Below, piece by piece: positions 48,676 to 55,935 of a DNA stretch of 64,000 nt (its first letter is position 1; the number at the start of each line of letters is the position of its first letter). The position numbers were made by a program, and so were the translations under genes. Source of the stretch: Nocardia sp. NBC_00416 (GTDB lineage Bacteria > Actinomycetota > Actinomycetes > Mycobacteriales > Mycobacteriaceae). The notes under the pieces are model-generated. The model was not told where the DNA came from, did no database searches, and saw only the letters and a program-made list of their open reading frames with translations. The stretch is from positions 4,528,501 through 4,592,500 of the forward strand of contig NZ_CP107932.1 of assembly GCF_036032445.1 (NCBI RefSeq), in the 5' to 3' direction.

Positions 48676-49019
48676 CAAATGATCGCGGCCCGGCCGGGTC
48701 GGCCGATGAACCCAGCAACGCACCGGTTCTGGCGGCGATCGACCTACTGGGGCAGCGATGGATGCTGCGGGTGGTGTGGGAGCTCGAACCCGGACCGCTG
48801 GGGTTCCTGGAACTGCGCCGGCGGATGGGCAACTGCTCGTCGAGCATGTTGTCGAATCGACTCCAGCAGCTTCAGGCAGCCGGGCTGCTGGAGAAGCACG
48901 GCCCGAAAGGTTCTTACGAACTGACCATCGCCGGGGTCCGTCTCGGAGAAGCCCTTCAGCCGCTGTGGGACTGGTCGGAAATCTGGACCGATCGACCCCA
49001 CGACTTCCGCTGGCCCTGA
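48666..49019 (+). CDS. HxlR-family transcriptional regulator
   Basis: This 117-residue winged-helix protein shows the HxlR order: AIDLLGQRWMLRVVWEL (residues 24-40), LRRRMGNCSSSMLSNRLQQLQAAGLLEKH (residues 52-80), GSYELTIAGVRLGEALQPLWDWSE. A single cysteine (NCSSS) in the recognition region could act as a redox or electrophile switch, as in some HxlR/HypR proteins. It is divergent from the SDR gene across a clear operator, which suggests a local aldehyde- or quinone-response unit. The start at 48666 overlaps the second dyad. Confidence 0.88.
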   Translation: MRSANDRGPAGSADEPSNAPVLAAIDLLGQRWMLRVVWELEPGPLGFLELRRRMGNCSSSMLSNRLQQLQAAGLLEKHGPKGSYELTIAGVRLGEALQPLWDWSEIWTDRPHDFRWP

Positions 49020-49214
49020 ACCATCTCGGCGAGGTAGGTCGTCGCGACCGCCGCAGCTTTGTTCATCAATCGATCGTTTCTTGAACAGCCCGGCCGAAAC
49101 GGACTCCGGCGAACGAATGCCCAGGTCGTCCGAAAACGGCAACTGTTCAAAAAACGTGTCGTAAAGTCGGAATGTTCAACAACTTCATATCACCCTTTTA
49201 TGTACGATTGACGG
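49020..49214. other. Intergenic region before the serine recombinase
   Basis: This AT-richer gap holds TTGAACAG (49081-49088) and its inverse CTGTTCAA (49143-49150). A third TGTTCAA-like element lies near 49175. Such spaced, repeated half-sites just before a resolvase gene could be its crossover or regulatory sites. No gene is seen. Confidence 0.4.
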
Positions 49215-49880
49215 GTGACTGACACCGATGCGCTCGAACCACTCTCGCTCGACGGCGATGCCCTGGACCCGATCGGCGGGGGAGGAGCGCTGATCGGGTA
49301 CGCCCGCGTCTCGACCCGCGACCAGAATCTGGACCGCCAGACTCGCGCGCTGAAGGGGGCCGGGTGCAAGAAGGTGTTCTCCGACAAGAAGTCCGGCAAG
49401 GATGTCGAGCGCGAGCAGCTGGCGGCGTGCCTGGACTACATGCGCACCGGCGACACCCTCGTGGTCGCCTCCTTGGACCGGCTCGGCCGCAGCCTGCAGG
49501 ACCTGATTTCGATCGTGGCCGACCTCCGCCGCCGCGGTATCGGGTTCCGGTCCCTGCACGAAGCCCTCGACACCACCACCCCCGGCGGACGCCTGGTGTT
49601 CCATGTATTCGCCGCCCTGGCCGAGTTCATCCGTGAGCTGATCGTCGACGGCACCCACGAAGGCCTCGCCGCGGCCAGGGCCCGCGGGCAGCGGCTCGGC
49701 CGGCCACCGGCCATGAGCGACGAACAGGTCCGCCAGGCCCGGGCGCTGCTGACCCGGCCGGATGAGTCGGTGTCCTCGATCGCGCGGCTACTCGGAATCT
49801 CGCGCACCACCTTGTACAAGCATGTGCCCGAACTCGCCATGCGCGGCCGGTCAGTACTCGAAGAAATTCCCAGGAGATGA
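49215..49880 (+). CDS. Serine recombinase (resolvase/invertase family)
   Basis: The protein has 221 residues from a GTG start. After an unusual 25-residue leader, the catalytic domain begins LIGYARVSTRDQNLDRQ, with catalytic Ser at residue 33. It continues to DTLVVASLDRLGRSLQDL (active-site arginines), FRSLHEALDTTTPGGRLVFHVFAALAEFIREL, then ARGQRLGRPP. The C-terminal helix-turn-helix is VSSIARLLGISRTTLYKHVPEL. Such enzymes cut both strands through a phosphoserine link at res or inversion sites. No transposase, Tn3-type end or invertible segment is obvious nearby, so it may be a remnant of a mobile element or may act on a distant site. Confidence 0.92.
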   Translation: MTDTDALEPLSLDGDALDPIGGGGALIGYARVSTRDQNLDRQTRALKGAGCKKVFSDKKSGKDVEREQLAACLDYMRTGDTLVVASLDRLGRSLQDLISIVADLRRRGIGFRSLHEALDTTTPGGRLVFHVFAALAEFIRELIVDGTHEGLAAARARGQRLGRPPAMSDEQVRQARALLTRPDESVSSIARLLGISRTTLYKHVPELAMRGRSVLEEIPRR

Positions 49881-49941
49881 TTCGCTGCCTGCAGGCTGGC
49901 CACCGTGCCGGACACGGACTTCCAGTCAGCAACCCTCAGAA

Positions 49942-51084
49942 CTACGCAGAAGCCGGTGGAGTAAACCCCTCTGGCCATACAGTGCTGTCGTCGTAAGCAA
50001 TCTCGGTGAGGTCCGCGCCGTCCAGTATGGCCCCGGTGAGGTCCGCGCCGTCCAGTATGGCCCCGGTGAGGTCCGCGCCGAACAGTGTGGCCCCGGTGAG
50101 GTTCGCGTCGTCCAGCCGTGCCCCGGTGAGGTTCGCGTCGGGCAGCTGTGCCCCGGTGAGGTCCGCGTCGGGCAGCTGTGCCCCGGTGAGGTCCGCTTCG
50201 AACAGTGTGGCCCTGGTGAGGTTCGCGCCGGACAGCAGTGCCCCAGTGAGGTTCGCGCGGTCCAGCCTGGCCCTGGTGAGGTTCGCGCGGTACAGCGTTG
50301 CTTCGGTGAGGTCCGTGTCGAACAGCTGGACCTCGGTGAGGTTCGCGTCGTCCAGCCGTGCCCCGGTGAGGTCCGCTTCGAACAGCCCTGCCTCGGTGAG
50401 GTCCGCGCCGGACAGCTCTGCCCCCGTAAGGCAGGACATGTGGAGGTCGACTCCTGGGGTGGGCAGTGGTAAAGCGCTGTACTTCACGATGACGGCCAGG
50501 GCGGCTTGAATATCGGCTGGCAATTCCCGGTTGTGAGGTCCACAAGTAAAGGAACTGGAGGGGGTTTCGGAGGGAGCTTCGGTGCGTATGAATGCTTCGA
50601 GGAGTCGACGGAGGGCGGGGCGGTCGGGTTCGGAGTCCTGAGTGAGGCGTTCGAGTAGGTAGATACCGCTGAGGCGGACACTTGTCTTGTCCGAGTCGAG
50701 TTGTTCTGCCGCTGATTTGATCTGCTCGGACTGCGCGGTCCGGCGTGTCAGGCCGAGTTGTTCGTTGGTTGCGCTCAGGGTGCTGTTGGTGAAGTAGAGC
50801 GCTCCTACCGCGGCGAGCGCGGTCATCAAGGTGCCGGCGGCGGTCGCTATCGCGGCTACCTTCGCCCACGTCGAGCCCGCCGGATCCCGCGGTCGGGCCA
50901 CTTCCGGTTGCGGCGTCGGAGCAGATGGAGCGCCTTCGGGCTCTACGTCCGGCGGTGCTCCGGACGATGCGGGTGGCTGGCCGGCCGGGGCTGGAGTTGT
51001 CTCCCCGTCCCTGCTCTCGCCCGATTCCGGGGAGGCTGCCTCGCCCGGATCTTCGATCGTGTGCTGCTCGTCACCTACCGTCAC
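49942..51084 (-). CDS. Membrane-anchored pentapeptide-repeat protein
   Basis: The 380-residue protein starts at a GTG. Residues 1-68 are Pro/Glu-rich and probably disordered. TWAKVAAIATAAGTLMTALAAVGALYF is one membrane helix (about 72-98). A charged segment follows (LTRRTAQSEQIKSAAEQLDSDKTSVRLSGIYLLERL), as in other actinobacterial proteins of this type. From about residue 217 to 358 it is made of pentapeptide repeats of the form A(D/N)LTx, a right-handed beta-helix. The domain often mediates protein contacts; a DNA-gyrase-mimic role as in MfpA is possible but not shown here. The repeats are encoded by a 30-bp tandem array. A broken copy of the N-terminal half lies at 46375-46623. Confidence 0.88.
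   Translation of the reverse strand: MTVGDEQHTIEDPGEAASPESGESRDGETTPAPAGQPPASSGAPPDVEPEGAPSAPTPQPEVARPRDPAGSTWAKVAAIATAAGTLMTALAAVGALYFTNSTLSATNEQLGLTRRTAQSEQIKSAAEQLDSDKTSVRLSGIYLLERLTQDSEPDRPALRRLLEAFIRTEAPSETPSSSFTCGPHNRELPADIQAALAVIVKYSALPLPTPGVDLHMSCLTGAELSGADLTEAGLFEADLTGARLDDANLTEVQLFDTDLTEATLYRANLTRARLDRANLTGALLSGANLTRATLFEADLTGAQLPDADLTGAQLPDANLTGARLDDANLTGATLFGADLTGAILDGADLTGAILDGADLTEIAYDDSTVWPEGFTPPASA
50010..50430. repeat. 30-bp tandem array encoding paired pentapeptides
   Basis: About fourteen units of 30 bases, with the shared core GGTGAGGTCCGCG on the plus strand, run head to tail. Each encodes two pentapeptides (ten residues). Several neighbouring units are almost identical in DNA, which indicates recent expansion by slippage or unequal crossover, so copy number may vary between strains. 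This is coding DNA and not a CRISPR array: there are no unique spacers. Confidence 0.85.
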
Positions 51085-51674
51085 ACCACGTATTCTGCGC
51101 CAACTACGCAGGGCCGCAACAGATCACGCCGCCGACGCCTTTTCGGACCATCGACGCGAACGGTATCGGCGGCAGTCTGAGCGCCGCCGCGGAGCAACCG
51201 ATGCACGTAGAGATGGGGGCTCGAAGCCCTGGGTCGACTCTGAGCAGAACCCGAACTCGGTCCCTGCGTCCACGCCAGCGACCGATGAGGGTCACTTATC
51301 GGCGGCCAGAAATCGGCATTTACCCCGGACGAAACGATGTCAGGAAATCCTGACAGTTGATAGAGGGAATCGCGGCACTACGCCCCTGCACCAGCGCGAA
51401 AGACACGCCCTGGGCTACGGGGTTCCGGTAGTAACCGCCGAAAATTGGGCGGATATGGATACAGCCCCTGGTCAGGGAACTGCGGTCATCACCGAGGCAG
51501 ACCCGGGATAACAGCCCGGTTTCTGGGGTGGTGCATCTACCGACCTGCGGCGATAGCGCCCCACCCGTGCGCGAAGCGGCCCCGTTATCTGGGCCAAGCC
51601 CATATCCGTTGTTTTTTCGGCGACTACTACCGGAACCCCTGGGAGCGAGACAGCCGTAGCCCCATTCCGGAATC
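51085..51674. other. Intergenic region with long imperfect inverted repeat
   Basis: No recognisable gene is seen between the two minus-strand membrane-protein genes. The stretch holds two inverted copies of a sequence of about 40 bases (left 51411-51450, right 51622-51655 inverted) described separately. Short frames on both strands here encode the same HIRxxFGxYYRNP peptide, simply because of the inverted copies. Confidence 0.55.
51411..51655. repeat. Imperfect inverted repeat around GGGGTTCCGGTAGTA
   Basis: The left arm contains GGGGTTCCGGTAGTAACCGC followed by CGAAAA and, after a gap, CGGATATGG. The right arm, inverted, contains GGGGTTCCGGTAGTAGTCGC followed by CGAAAA and CGGATATGG. About 170 bases separate the arms. 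It could be a small non-autonomous palindromic element or a structured RNA. Confidence 0.55.
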
Positions 51675-52235
51675 TCACCCCCCGCCGCAACCCCCTCCGC
51701 CGCACCCTCCCCCTCCGCCACCGGACCCGCTTCCGGCGGCCGACCAGCGGCTGCGAGCAGTTGGGCTGATAAAACTGCCGAGAATCAGTAGGACGAAACC
51801 GGCTCCCACACCGACTAGTGCGTAGAGCTCTTCGTGCGTCTCACGGCCGATGGCCAGCCTGCCGCCGGCTGTGCCCCGGCTATCGATTCGATAGGTTCCA
51901 GCTTCGGGTGCCGCGAAACTCCGCACGGACTCCCAACTGCGACCGTTTATGGAGAAGCTCGTCGACGTGTCGGTTTCCACAGCGAGTGGTGTGCCGCTGG
52001 GATCGGTGACTGTCACCTGGGTGATGTCGGTGTGCATCGAGTCGTGGTGCTCCGCATAGATCCGGTACCGACCGGGCTGGGACAGCATCAGGTCCGCAGT
52101 GCCCGGCACATCGCAGCGCTGGAAGCCCTCGACGGTGAAGATCGTCCCGCCGATCAGGGTGCCGAAGCCGGCGATGAGGCTGATGATGCCGATCACGATC
52201 AACGTCGTACCGAGTTTCTTCAAGGTGGTGGCCAA
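51675..52235 (-). CDS. Two-helix membrane protein with extracytoplasmic beta domain, unknown
   Basis: I do not recognise this family. The 186-residue protein has a hydrophobic N-terminal helix (TLIVIGIISLIAGFGTLIGG, residues 10-29). Next comes an apparently extracytoplasmic domain of about 100 residues (LSQPGRYRIYAEHHDSMHTDITQVTVTDPSG) ending ESVRSFAAPEAGTYRIDSRG. A second helix (LYALVGVGAGFVLLILGSFI) follows. The C-terminus is an odd run of glycine with two cysteines (GGGGGGCGGGGCGGG). The domain has the look of a beta-sandwich pre-peptidase or sensor domain. The Gly/Cys tail may be an artefact of repeat DNA at the gene end. Confidence 0.65.
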   Translation of the reverse strand: MATTLKKLGTTLIVIGIISLIAGFGTLIGGTIFTVEGFQRCDVPGTADLMLSQPGRYRIYAEHHDSMHTDITQVTVTDPSGTPLAVETDTSTSFSINGRSWESVRSFAAPEAGTYRIDSRGTAGGRLAIGRETHEELYALVGVGAGFVLLILGSFISPTARSRWSAAGSGSGGGGGGCGGGGCGGG

Positions 52236-52333
52236 TCTCGACAGTGCCTCCCGAGACCGGGCGGCTCAATTGTCAACAGCACGCCCCCCCAGACGACAGG
52301 CGCCGAACCAAATCGAGGAGTGTCCGGGTAGTT

Positions 52334-52373
52334 GGTGAGTGGGTCCATCGTTGCAGCGATGGACCCACTCACC
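52334..52373. terminator. Perfect 17-bp inverted repeat hairpin
   Basis: GGTGAGTGGGTCCATCG and CGATGGACCCACTCACC pair perfectly around a six-base TTGCAG loop. It lies between a minus-strand gene starting at 52235 and a plus-strand gene starting at 52901, where no gene ends. Its role as a terminator is therefore uncertain; a regulatory or recombination site is possible. Confidence 0.5.
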
Positions 52374-52883
52374 TCACAGTGTCGGCTCGTCCGGGTCTAG
52401 GGAATAGAGGGAGCGGGCCGGGGGCGGGCGTTGTCGGATGTTCACCGATGTAGCTATCGAGCCGCCCTTACACAGTGTCGGTTCCGTGTGTTGCCGCGTC
52501 TAGAGCACTCCCGTGGTCGGAAATTTTTCCCTGAGCCTCGGAAAAAATTTCCAATGCTGTGACCTGCGATAACCCTGAGATAGACCCTGAGTCGACCCCT
52601 AGGGGTCGGAAACGTGTCAGAGTATCTGCTGCTGTGAGCCGTTTCTGAGGGGCTGCGTCGGCGATCCCTTTGCGGAAATCCGGTTGGGGGTACTGCGGAA
52701 AATCGGGATGCCCGATCTGGAACGAACATCCCCTTGGCAGTACAGGATTCGAGTGCAACTCTGAGATTCGGTGCTGCTGGTCGAACTCGCACGGACTGCT
52801 TGCAGGCAGTCGGTTATCGCGTCGAGTCCGACATGTGGCGTCAAGTCAGTCATCCAATTCGTCCGGGTCAAGGGAACAATCGA
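52374..52883. other. Intergenic region upstream of the 52901 gene pair
   Basis: No gene is convincing here. The stretch contains the AT-rich inverted repeat at 52519-52552. At its end, a consensus AAGGAGG ribosome site (52886-52892) precedes the next start. It probably contains the promoter of the pair. Confidence 0.5.
52519..52552. repeat. AT-rich inverted repeat
   Basis: GGAAATTTTTCC (52519-52530) and GGAAAAAATTTCC (52540-52552) pair with one extra base across a nine-base spacer. Each arm is itself nearly palindromic. In this GC-rich DNA such a site stands out as a possible regulator or nucleoid-protein binding site upstream of the 52901 gene pair. Confidence 0.45.
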
Positions 52884-52900
52884 AAAAGGAGGTGGGAGTG

Positions 52901-53122
52901 GTGACTAATGCTGTACGCACGCCACATCCACGGAAGTCGCTGCAGCCGTGGATGTTGGGACTGCAGGTGGCAATTCTGGTAGCACTCGTCGCCGCCACGG
53001 TCACGTTGGTCGTCTACGGGGTCGAACCGGGAACCGCGGTCGCGACAATCGGTGCGGCCGGCCTGGCGGCCGCCGAGATCGCTACCCGGCTGGTGGCATC
53101 CACATCCAGGCGTCGGCGGTGA
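52901..53122 (+). CDS. Small membrane protein, unknown
   Basis: This 73-residue protein starts at GTG 52901, eight bases after a consensus AAGGAGG site; GTG 52898 is an alternative. It has a basic N-terminus (TNAVRTPHPRKSLQPW), one clear hydrophobic helix (LQVAILVALVAATVTLVVYGV), a shorter Ala/Gly-rich one (VATIGAAGLAAAEIATRLV) and a basic tail. The layout is holin-like or that of a small partner protein. Its stop overlaps the start of the next gene (GTGA), so the two proteins are probably made together. Confidence 0.65.
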   Translation: MTNAVRTPHPRKSLQPWMLGLQVAILVALVAATVTLVVYGVEPGTAVATIGAAGLAAAEIATRLVASTSRRRR

Positions 53123-53982
53123 CCGCGCCGTTGCCACCGGAAGAATCGGTGGGCAAATTCAAAGAATCACTCAGAGAGCTCGTCGACTCCGCCGCTCGTG
53201 GTGGCAAGTGCACCAAGGGAGAGTTGGCACGTCGAGCAGGGACAACCGAAAGCAGCTTAAGCAAGGCGACCGGGGACAAATACCCACTGGCACGCTGGGG
53301 CAGTCTCAGTAGGTCGATCATATCGACCTGCCTGGAGAACGCCGGGCGCCCCGCCCACGAGCAAGACTCGTGGAAGAAGCGGTGGAACCGTGCGCATGCT
53401 ACTCAAGGCCACACCCCCGAACCAGCAACCGAGAACGACGCCCAAGACCACAAGGCGGCGCACGCCGCCTCGGAGACTCAGCCGCCGGAGATGACGGGGC
53501 CGGAGAAACCCCCGGTGCGGCAGCGCAATAAGCGTGCGCTGGTCGCGGGTGGGGTAGTGCTGGCGCTGCTGTCGGGGGTGTCAGGTGCTGTGATCGCGAC
53601 CCTCCTGAACTCACCCCCCGCATCCCCGGTCTCGCCGACCCCGCCCCCTGGACGGAACCCGTGCGACGGTTCGGATAATGCGTGGATCTGCGTGAAGAAG
53701 AGCACTACCGGCGAGTACGAATATCTCGAATATTGGGCCGGCACGAACACCTCGGAAAACTGCTACATCATGATGGAGCTGTACGACGACGTCAGCACCC
53801 ACACTGGACCGACCTTGTCTTGGGAAGAACCGTGTAAGCCGGGGGTCCAGTCGTATTACCCGAGATCCCTGGCCGATCCGACCAAGGGCCGCAGATACCA
53901 CGCCGAGCTGGAGGTGCGCTGGAAGGTCGACGGAGGCCCCGACAAAGTCGATCACTACGACAGCCCGACTCTCACGTGGTGA
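53119..53982 (+). CDS. Membrane protein with cytoplasmic helix-turn-helix-like and extracytoplasmic domains
   Basis: From GTG 53119 the protein has 287 residues. Residues 1-80 look cytoplasmic: a helical segment ESVGKFKESLRELVDSAARGGKCTKGELARRAGTTESSLSKATG contains a plausible helix-turn-helix. A Pro/Glu-rich linker follows, then a membrane helix (ALVAGGVVLALLSGVSGAVIATLL, about 137-160). The exported C-terminal domain has four cysteines (NPCDG, AWICVKK, ENCYIM, EEPCKPG) that could form two disulphides. This could be a one-component membrane sensor that binds DNA. The four-base overlap with the preceding small membrane protein suggests a joint function. The family is not recognised. Confidence 0.65.
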   Translation: MTAPLPPEESVGKFKESLRELVDSAARGGKCTKGELARRAGTTESSLSKATGDKYPLARWGSLSRSIISTCLENAGRPAHEQDSWKKRWNRAHATQGHTPEPATENDAQDHKAAHAASETQPPEMTGPEKPPVRQRNKRALVAGGVVLALLSGVSGAVIATLLNSPPASPVSPTPPPGRNPCDGSDNAWICVKKSTTGEYEYLEYWAGTNTSENCYIMMELYDDVSTHTGPTLSWEEPCKPGVQSYYPRSLADPTKGRRYHAELEVRWKVDGGPDKVDHYDSPTLTW

Positions 53983-53991
53983 TCCGACTGC

Positions 53992-54008
53992 GAGTTCTAC
54001 CAGAACTC
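53992..54008 (+). terminator. Small hairpin after the sensor-like gene
   Basis: GAGTTCT and AGAACTC pair perfectly around a three-base loop, beginning nine bases after the stop codon at 53982. It may be a weak terminator. Confidence 0.4.
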
Positions 54009-54070
54009 TGAACTGTCGAAATCGAGCGTCTGACCGCCGGTAAGACCCACTTACATGGCGGATTCGGCGG

Positions 54071-54157
54071 TCAGGCCGATGTGCGCAGGTAGTTGTAGAT
54101 GGTTTGGCGGGTGACGCCGAACTCGGCAGCCAGCACCGATTTCGATTCACCGGCCGC
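54071..54157 (-). pseudogene. C-terminal remnant of a serine resolvase
   Basis: On the minus strand this reads AAAGESKSVLAAEFGVTRQ, then TIYNYLRTSA and a stop. This is the C-terminal helix-turn-helix of a resolvase/invertase. No catalytic domain precedes it: upstream the sequence switches directly into a truncated WXG100 gene on the other strand. It marks the scar of a mobile element. Confidence 0.75.
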
Positions 54158-54427
54158 GGCTCGGCTGGGTAATCTCATCGGGTTCTTGGAGGACTCGCTC
54201 GATCGGATCGAGCAACGGGTGGGTGTGCTGCGGCAGGGCTGGTCCGGCGAGGCCGCGACCGCCTACGACGACGCGCACGCCGAGTGGCTCGACGGCGTGG
54301 GGGACATGAAAGACGGGTTGTTGCGGATGCGTAGGCTGCCCGCACCGCGCACACCAACTACACCAACGCCATGACCACGAACGTGGCGATGCTGGGCCGG
54401 GGCGCTGCGCCGGAAAGCGGGCAGTGA
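54158..54427 (+). pseudogene. WXG100-family (Esx-like) gene, 5'-truncated and frameshifted
   Basis: The plus strand reads LGNLIGFLEDSLDRIEQRV, then GVLRQGWSGEAATAYDDAHAEW and LDGVGDMKDGLLRMR, with the W-x-G motif of type VII secretion partners. Near 54335 the frame shifts by one. The remaining tail (ARTAHTNYTNAMTTNVAML, then GRGAAPESGQ) continues in another frame to a TGA that overlaps the GTG start of the toxin gene. The 5' part is replaced by the resolvase remnant. An intact ancestor would have been translationally coupled to the toxin as its secretion partner. Confidence 0.75.
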
Positions 54428-55923
54428 GCCCGACTACTGTCGACGTCGATCCCCCGGTCTACTACGACGCCGCTACTGCGCTGGGTGCCGCAGCACTGGG
54501 ATTCGGTCGCGCTGTCGATAACCGGTGGTCGGCGCTGGCAGATTGCGAGGAGATGGCCGGCTCCTACGACGCCGCGAAGGCGTGGGCCACCGACTACGAC
54601 GCGCGTTGCAACGAAGCCGTCGATACCGCGATGCTGCTGGCCGAGGCCGCCCGCGGCTACGCCATCCTGCTCGGCGAGATGGGCTACAACCATGCGATGG
54701 CCGACTGGGCCAGCGTGATCGGCAACACCGCCCCGGAACCGGCCCGGATCCCGGATCCCGACTGGATCTCGATGGTCAACCGGCCGGATCTGCCGTCGGC
54801 CGGCGGGCCGGGCAACGGCCTGGTGGCCGAAGGACTGTCCGGTGCGGTCGATCTGCTCGACGAGATCGGGGTCGTCGTCCCCGACGGCAACACCGGCAAG
54901 CTCGGTGACGCGCAACGGTTGTGGTCGGGCATCGCCGCCGACCAAGCGGTCGCGGGCTTTGCCGCCGAGCTGAACCGTATCGCCGACCTGTTCGCCACCG
55001 TGACCACCAGCGAAGCGGTGTTCGTGGACGAGGACCTGCGCGCGATGGCGGCCGCGGCCACCGACGTGGCCGGCATGGTCGGCGAGATCGCCACCGCGGT
55101 AGGCGATCACCTCACCGGGCTGCAAGACCTGCGTAACAAGCTGAAAGACCAGCTCGTCGAGCTCGGTAAGGAGATCGCCACCGAAGTCCTGATCGGCATC
55201 GGCCTGTCGGTGGTCACCGCCGGGTTCGGTGCCGCGCTGGCGACCGCTCGCGGCGCGGCCGCGGTCAAGAAGTTCGCCGGTCCAATCCGCGCCCTGGTGG
55301 TCACGTTCAAATCGCTGAAGATGGCGAAAGGGGTGAAGACCACCCACAACGCCGCCAGTCACACCCCGACACTGAAGCAGCTGGCTTCCCTCAAACCGAA
55401 GAGGGCCGGAACCGAGAAGCCAGGCGGAAAACCATCGACCACACCAGGCCGGCCGAGCCTCTCCCCCGACGATGAGATGGCAATCAACGCGTATACAGGG
55501 CAGGACTACCAGTGGATCAACGAGGCGCTGCGAAACCCGCTCGCCGACCCCGACACCTACGCCCAAGCCCGTATCGACGCGCTCAACCAGGCCCTGGGCA
55601 AACTGCCGAACTACGAGGGGCAGGTAGTCCGCCACACGTACCTTCCCGACGATGTACTGGCCCGGTATCGGGTAGGTGAAGAGATCACCGAAACCGCGTT
55701 CACCTCGACATCTCAGAACCCGGCCGGCGCCAGCGAGCTGTTCAAGGGCGTAAGCAACGTCGAGATGCAGATCATTTCCAAAACAGGCAAGGACGTCTCC
55801 GGCTTGTCCAAGAGCCCGGAGGAACTGGAAGTGCTGTTCCAGTCCGGCACCCCGTTCGAGGTGGTGCAGCGCTTCACCGATCCAGTGACCGGACGGACCG
55901 TGATCCGTATGGTCGAGCAATAG
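54424..55923 (+). CDS. CpnT-like protein with C-terminal ADP-ribosyltransferase toxin domain
   Basis: Residues 1-330 of this 499-residue protein resemble the N-terminal export half of the mycobacterial toxin CpnT and related WXG100-like polymorphic toxins. The start is VDPPVYYDAATALGAAALGFG. LADCEEMAG and DYDARCNEAVDTAMLLAEAAR follow, and a hydrophobic stretch VLIGIGLSVVTAGFGAALATA lies near 256-276. A Pro/Ser-rich linker follows. Residues about 350-499 form an ADP-ribosyltransferase of the R-S-E class: AINAYTGQDYQWINEALR, Arg403 in VVRHTY, Ser428-Thr-Ser430 in FTSTSQNP, and Glu467-Leu-Glu469 in EELEVLF. It would transfer ADP-ribose from NAD+ to a target in a rival or host cell. The target is unknown. 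The start GTG overlaps the stop of a broken WXG100 gene, so export may be impaired or use another partner. Confidence 0.85.
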   Translation: MSPTTVDVDPPVYYDAATALGAAALGFGRAVDNRWSALADCEEMAGSYDAAKAWATDYDARCNEAVDTAMLLAEAARGYAILLGEMGYNHAMADWASVIGNTAPEPARIPDPDWISMVNRPDLPSAGGPGNGLVAEGLSGAVDLLDEIGVVVPDGNTGKLGDAQRLWSGIAADQAVAGFAAELNRIADLFATVTTSEAVFVDEDLRAMAAAATDVAGMVGEIATAVGDHLTGLQDLRNKLKDQLVELGKEIATEVLIGIGLSVVTAGFGAALATARGAAAVKKFAGPIRALVVTFKSLKMAKGVKTTHNAASHTPTLKQLASLKPKRAGTEKPGGKPSTTPGRPSLSPDDEMAINAYTGQDYQWINEALRNPLADPDTYAQARIDALNQALGKLPNYEGQVVRHTYLPDDVLARYRVGEEITETAFTSTSQNPAGASELFKGVSNVEMQIISKTGKDVSGLSKSPEELEVLFQSGTPFEVVQRFTDPVTGRTVIRMVEQ

Positions 55924-55935
55924 GAGGTATCGCAA

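Noticed and set aside
49020..49880. Complete Tn3-type transposon around the serine recombinase
   Set aside because: No transposase, no 38-bp terminal repeats and no target duplication were seen.
50010..50430. Possible CRISPR-like array
   Set aside because: The 30-bp units are contiguous with no unique spacers and encode pentapeptide repeats in frame; no cas genes are present.
51320..51825. Short frames on both strands encoding HIRxxFGxYYRNP
   Set aside because: The shared peptide comes from the inverted DNA repeat; neither frame has a credible start or homology.
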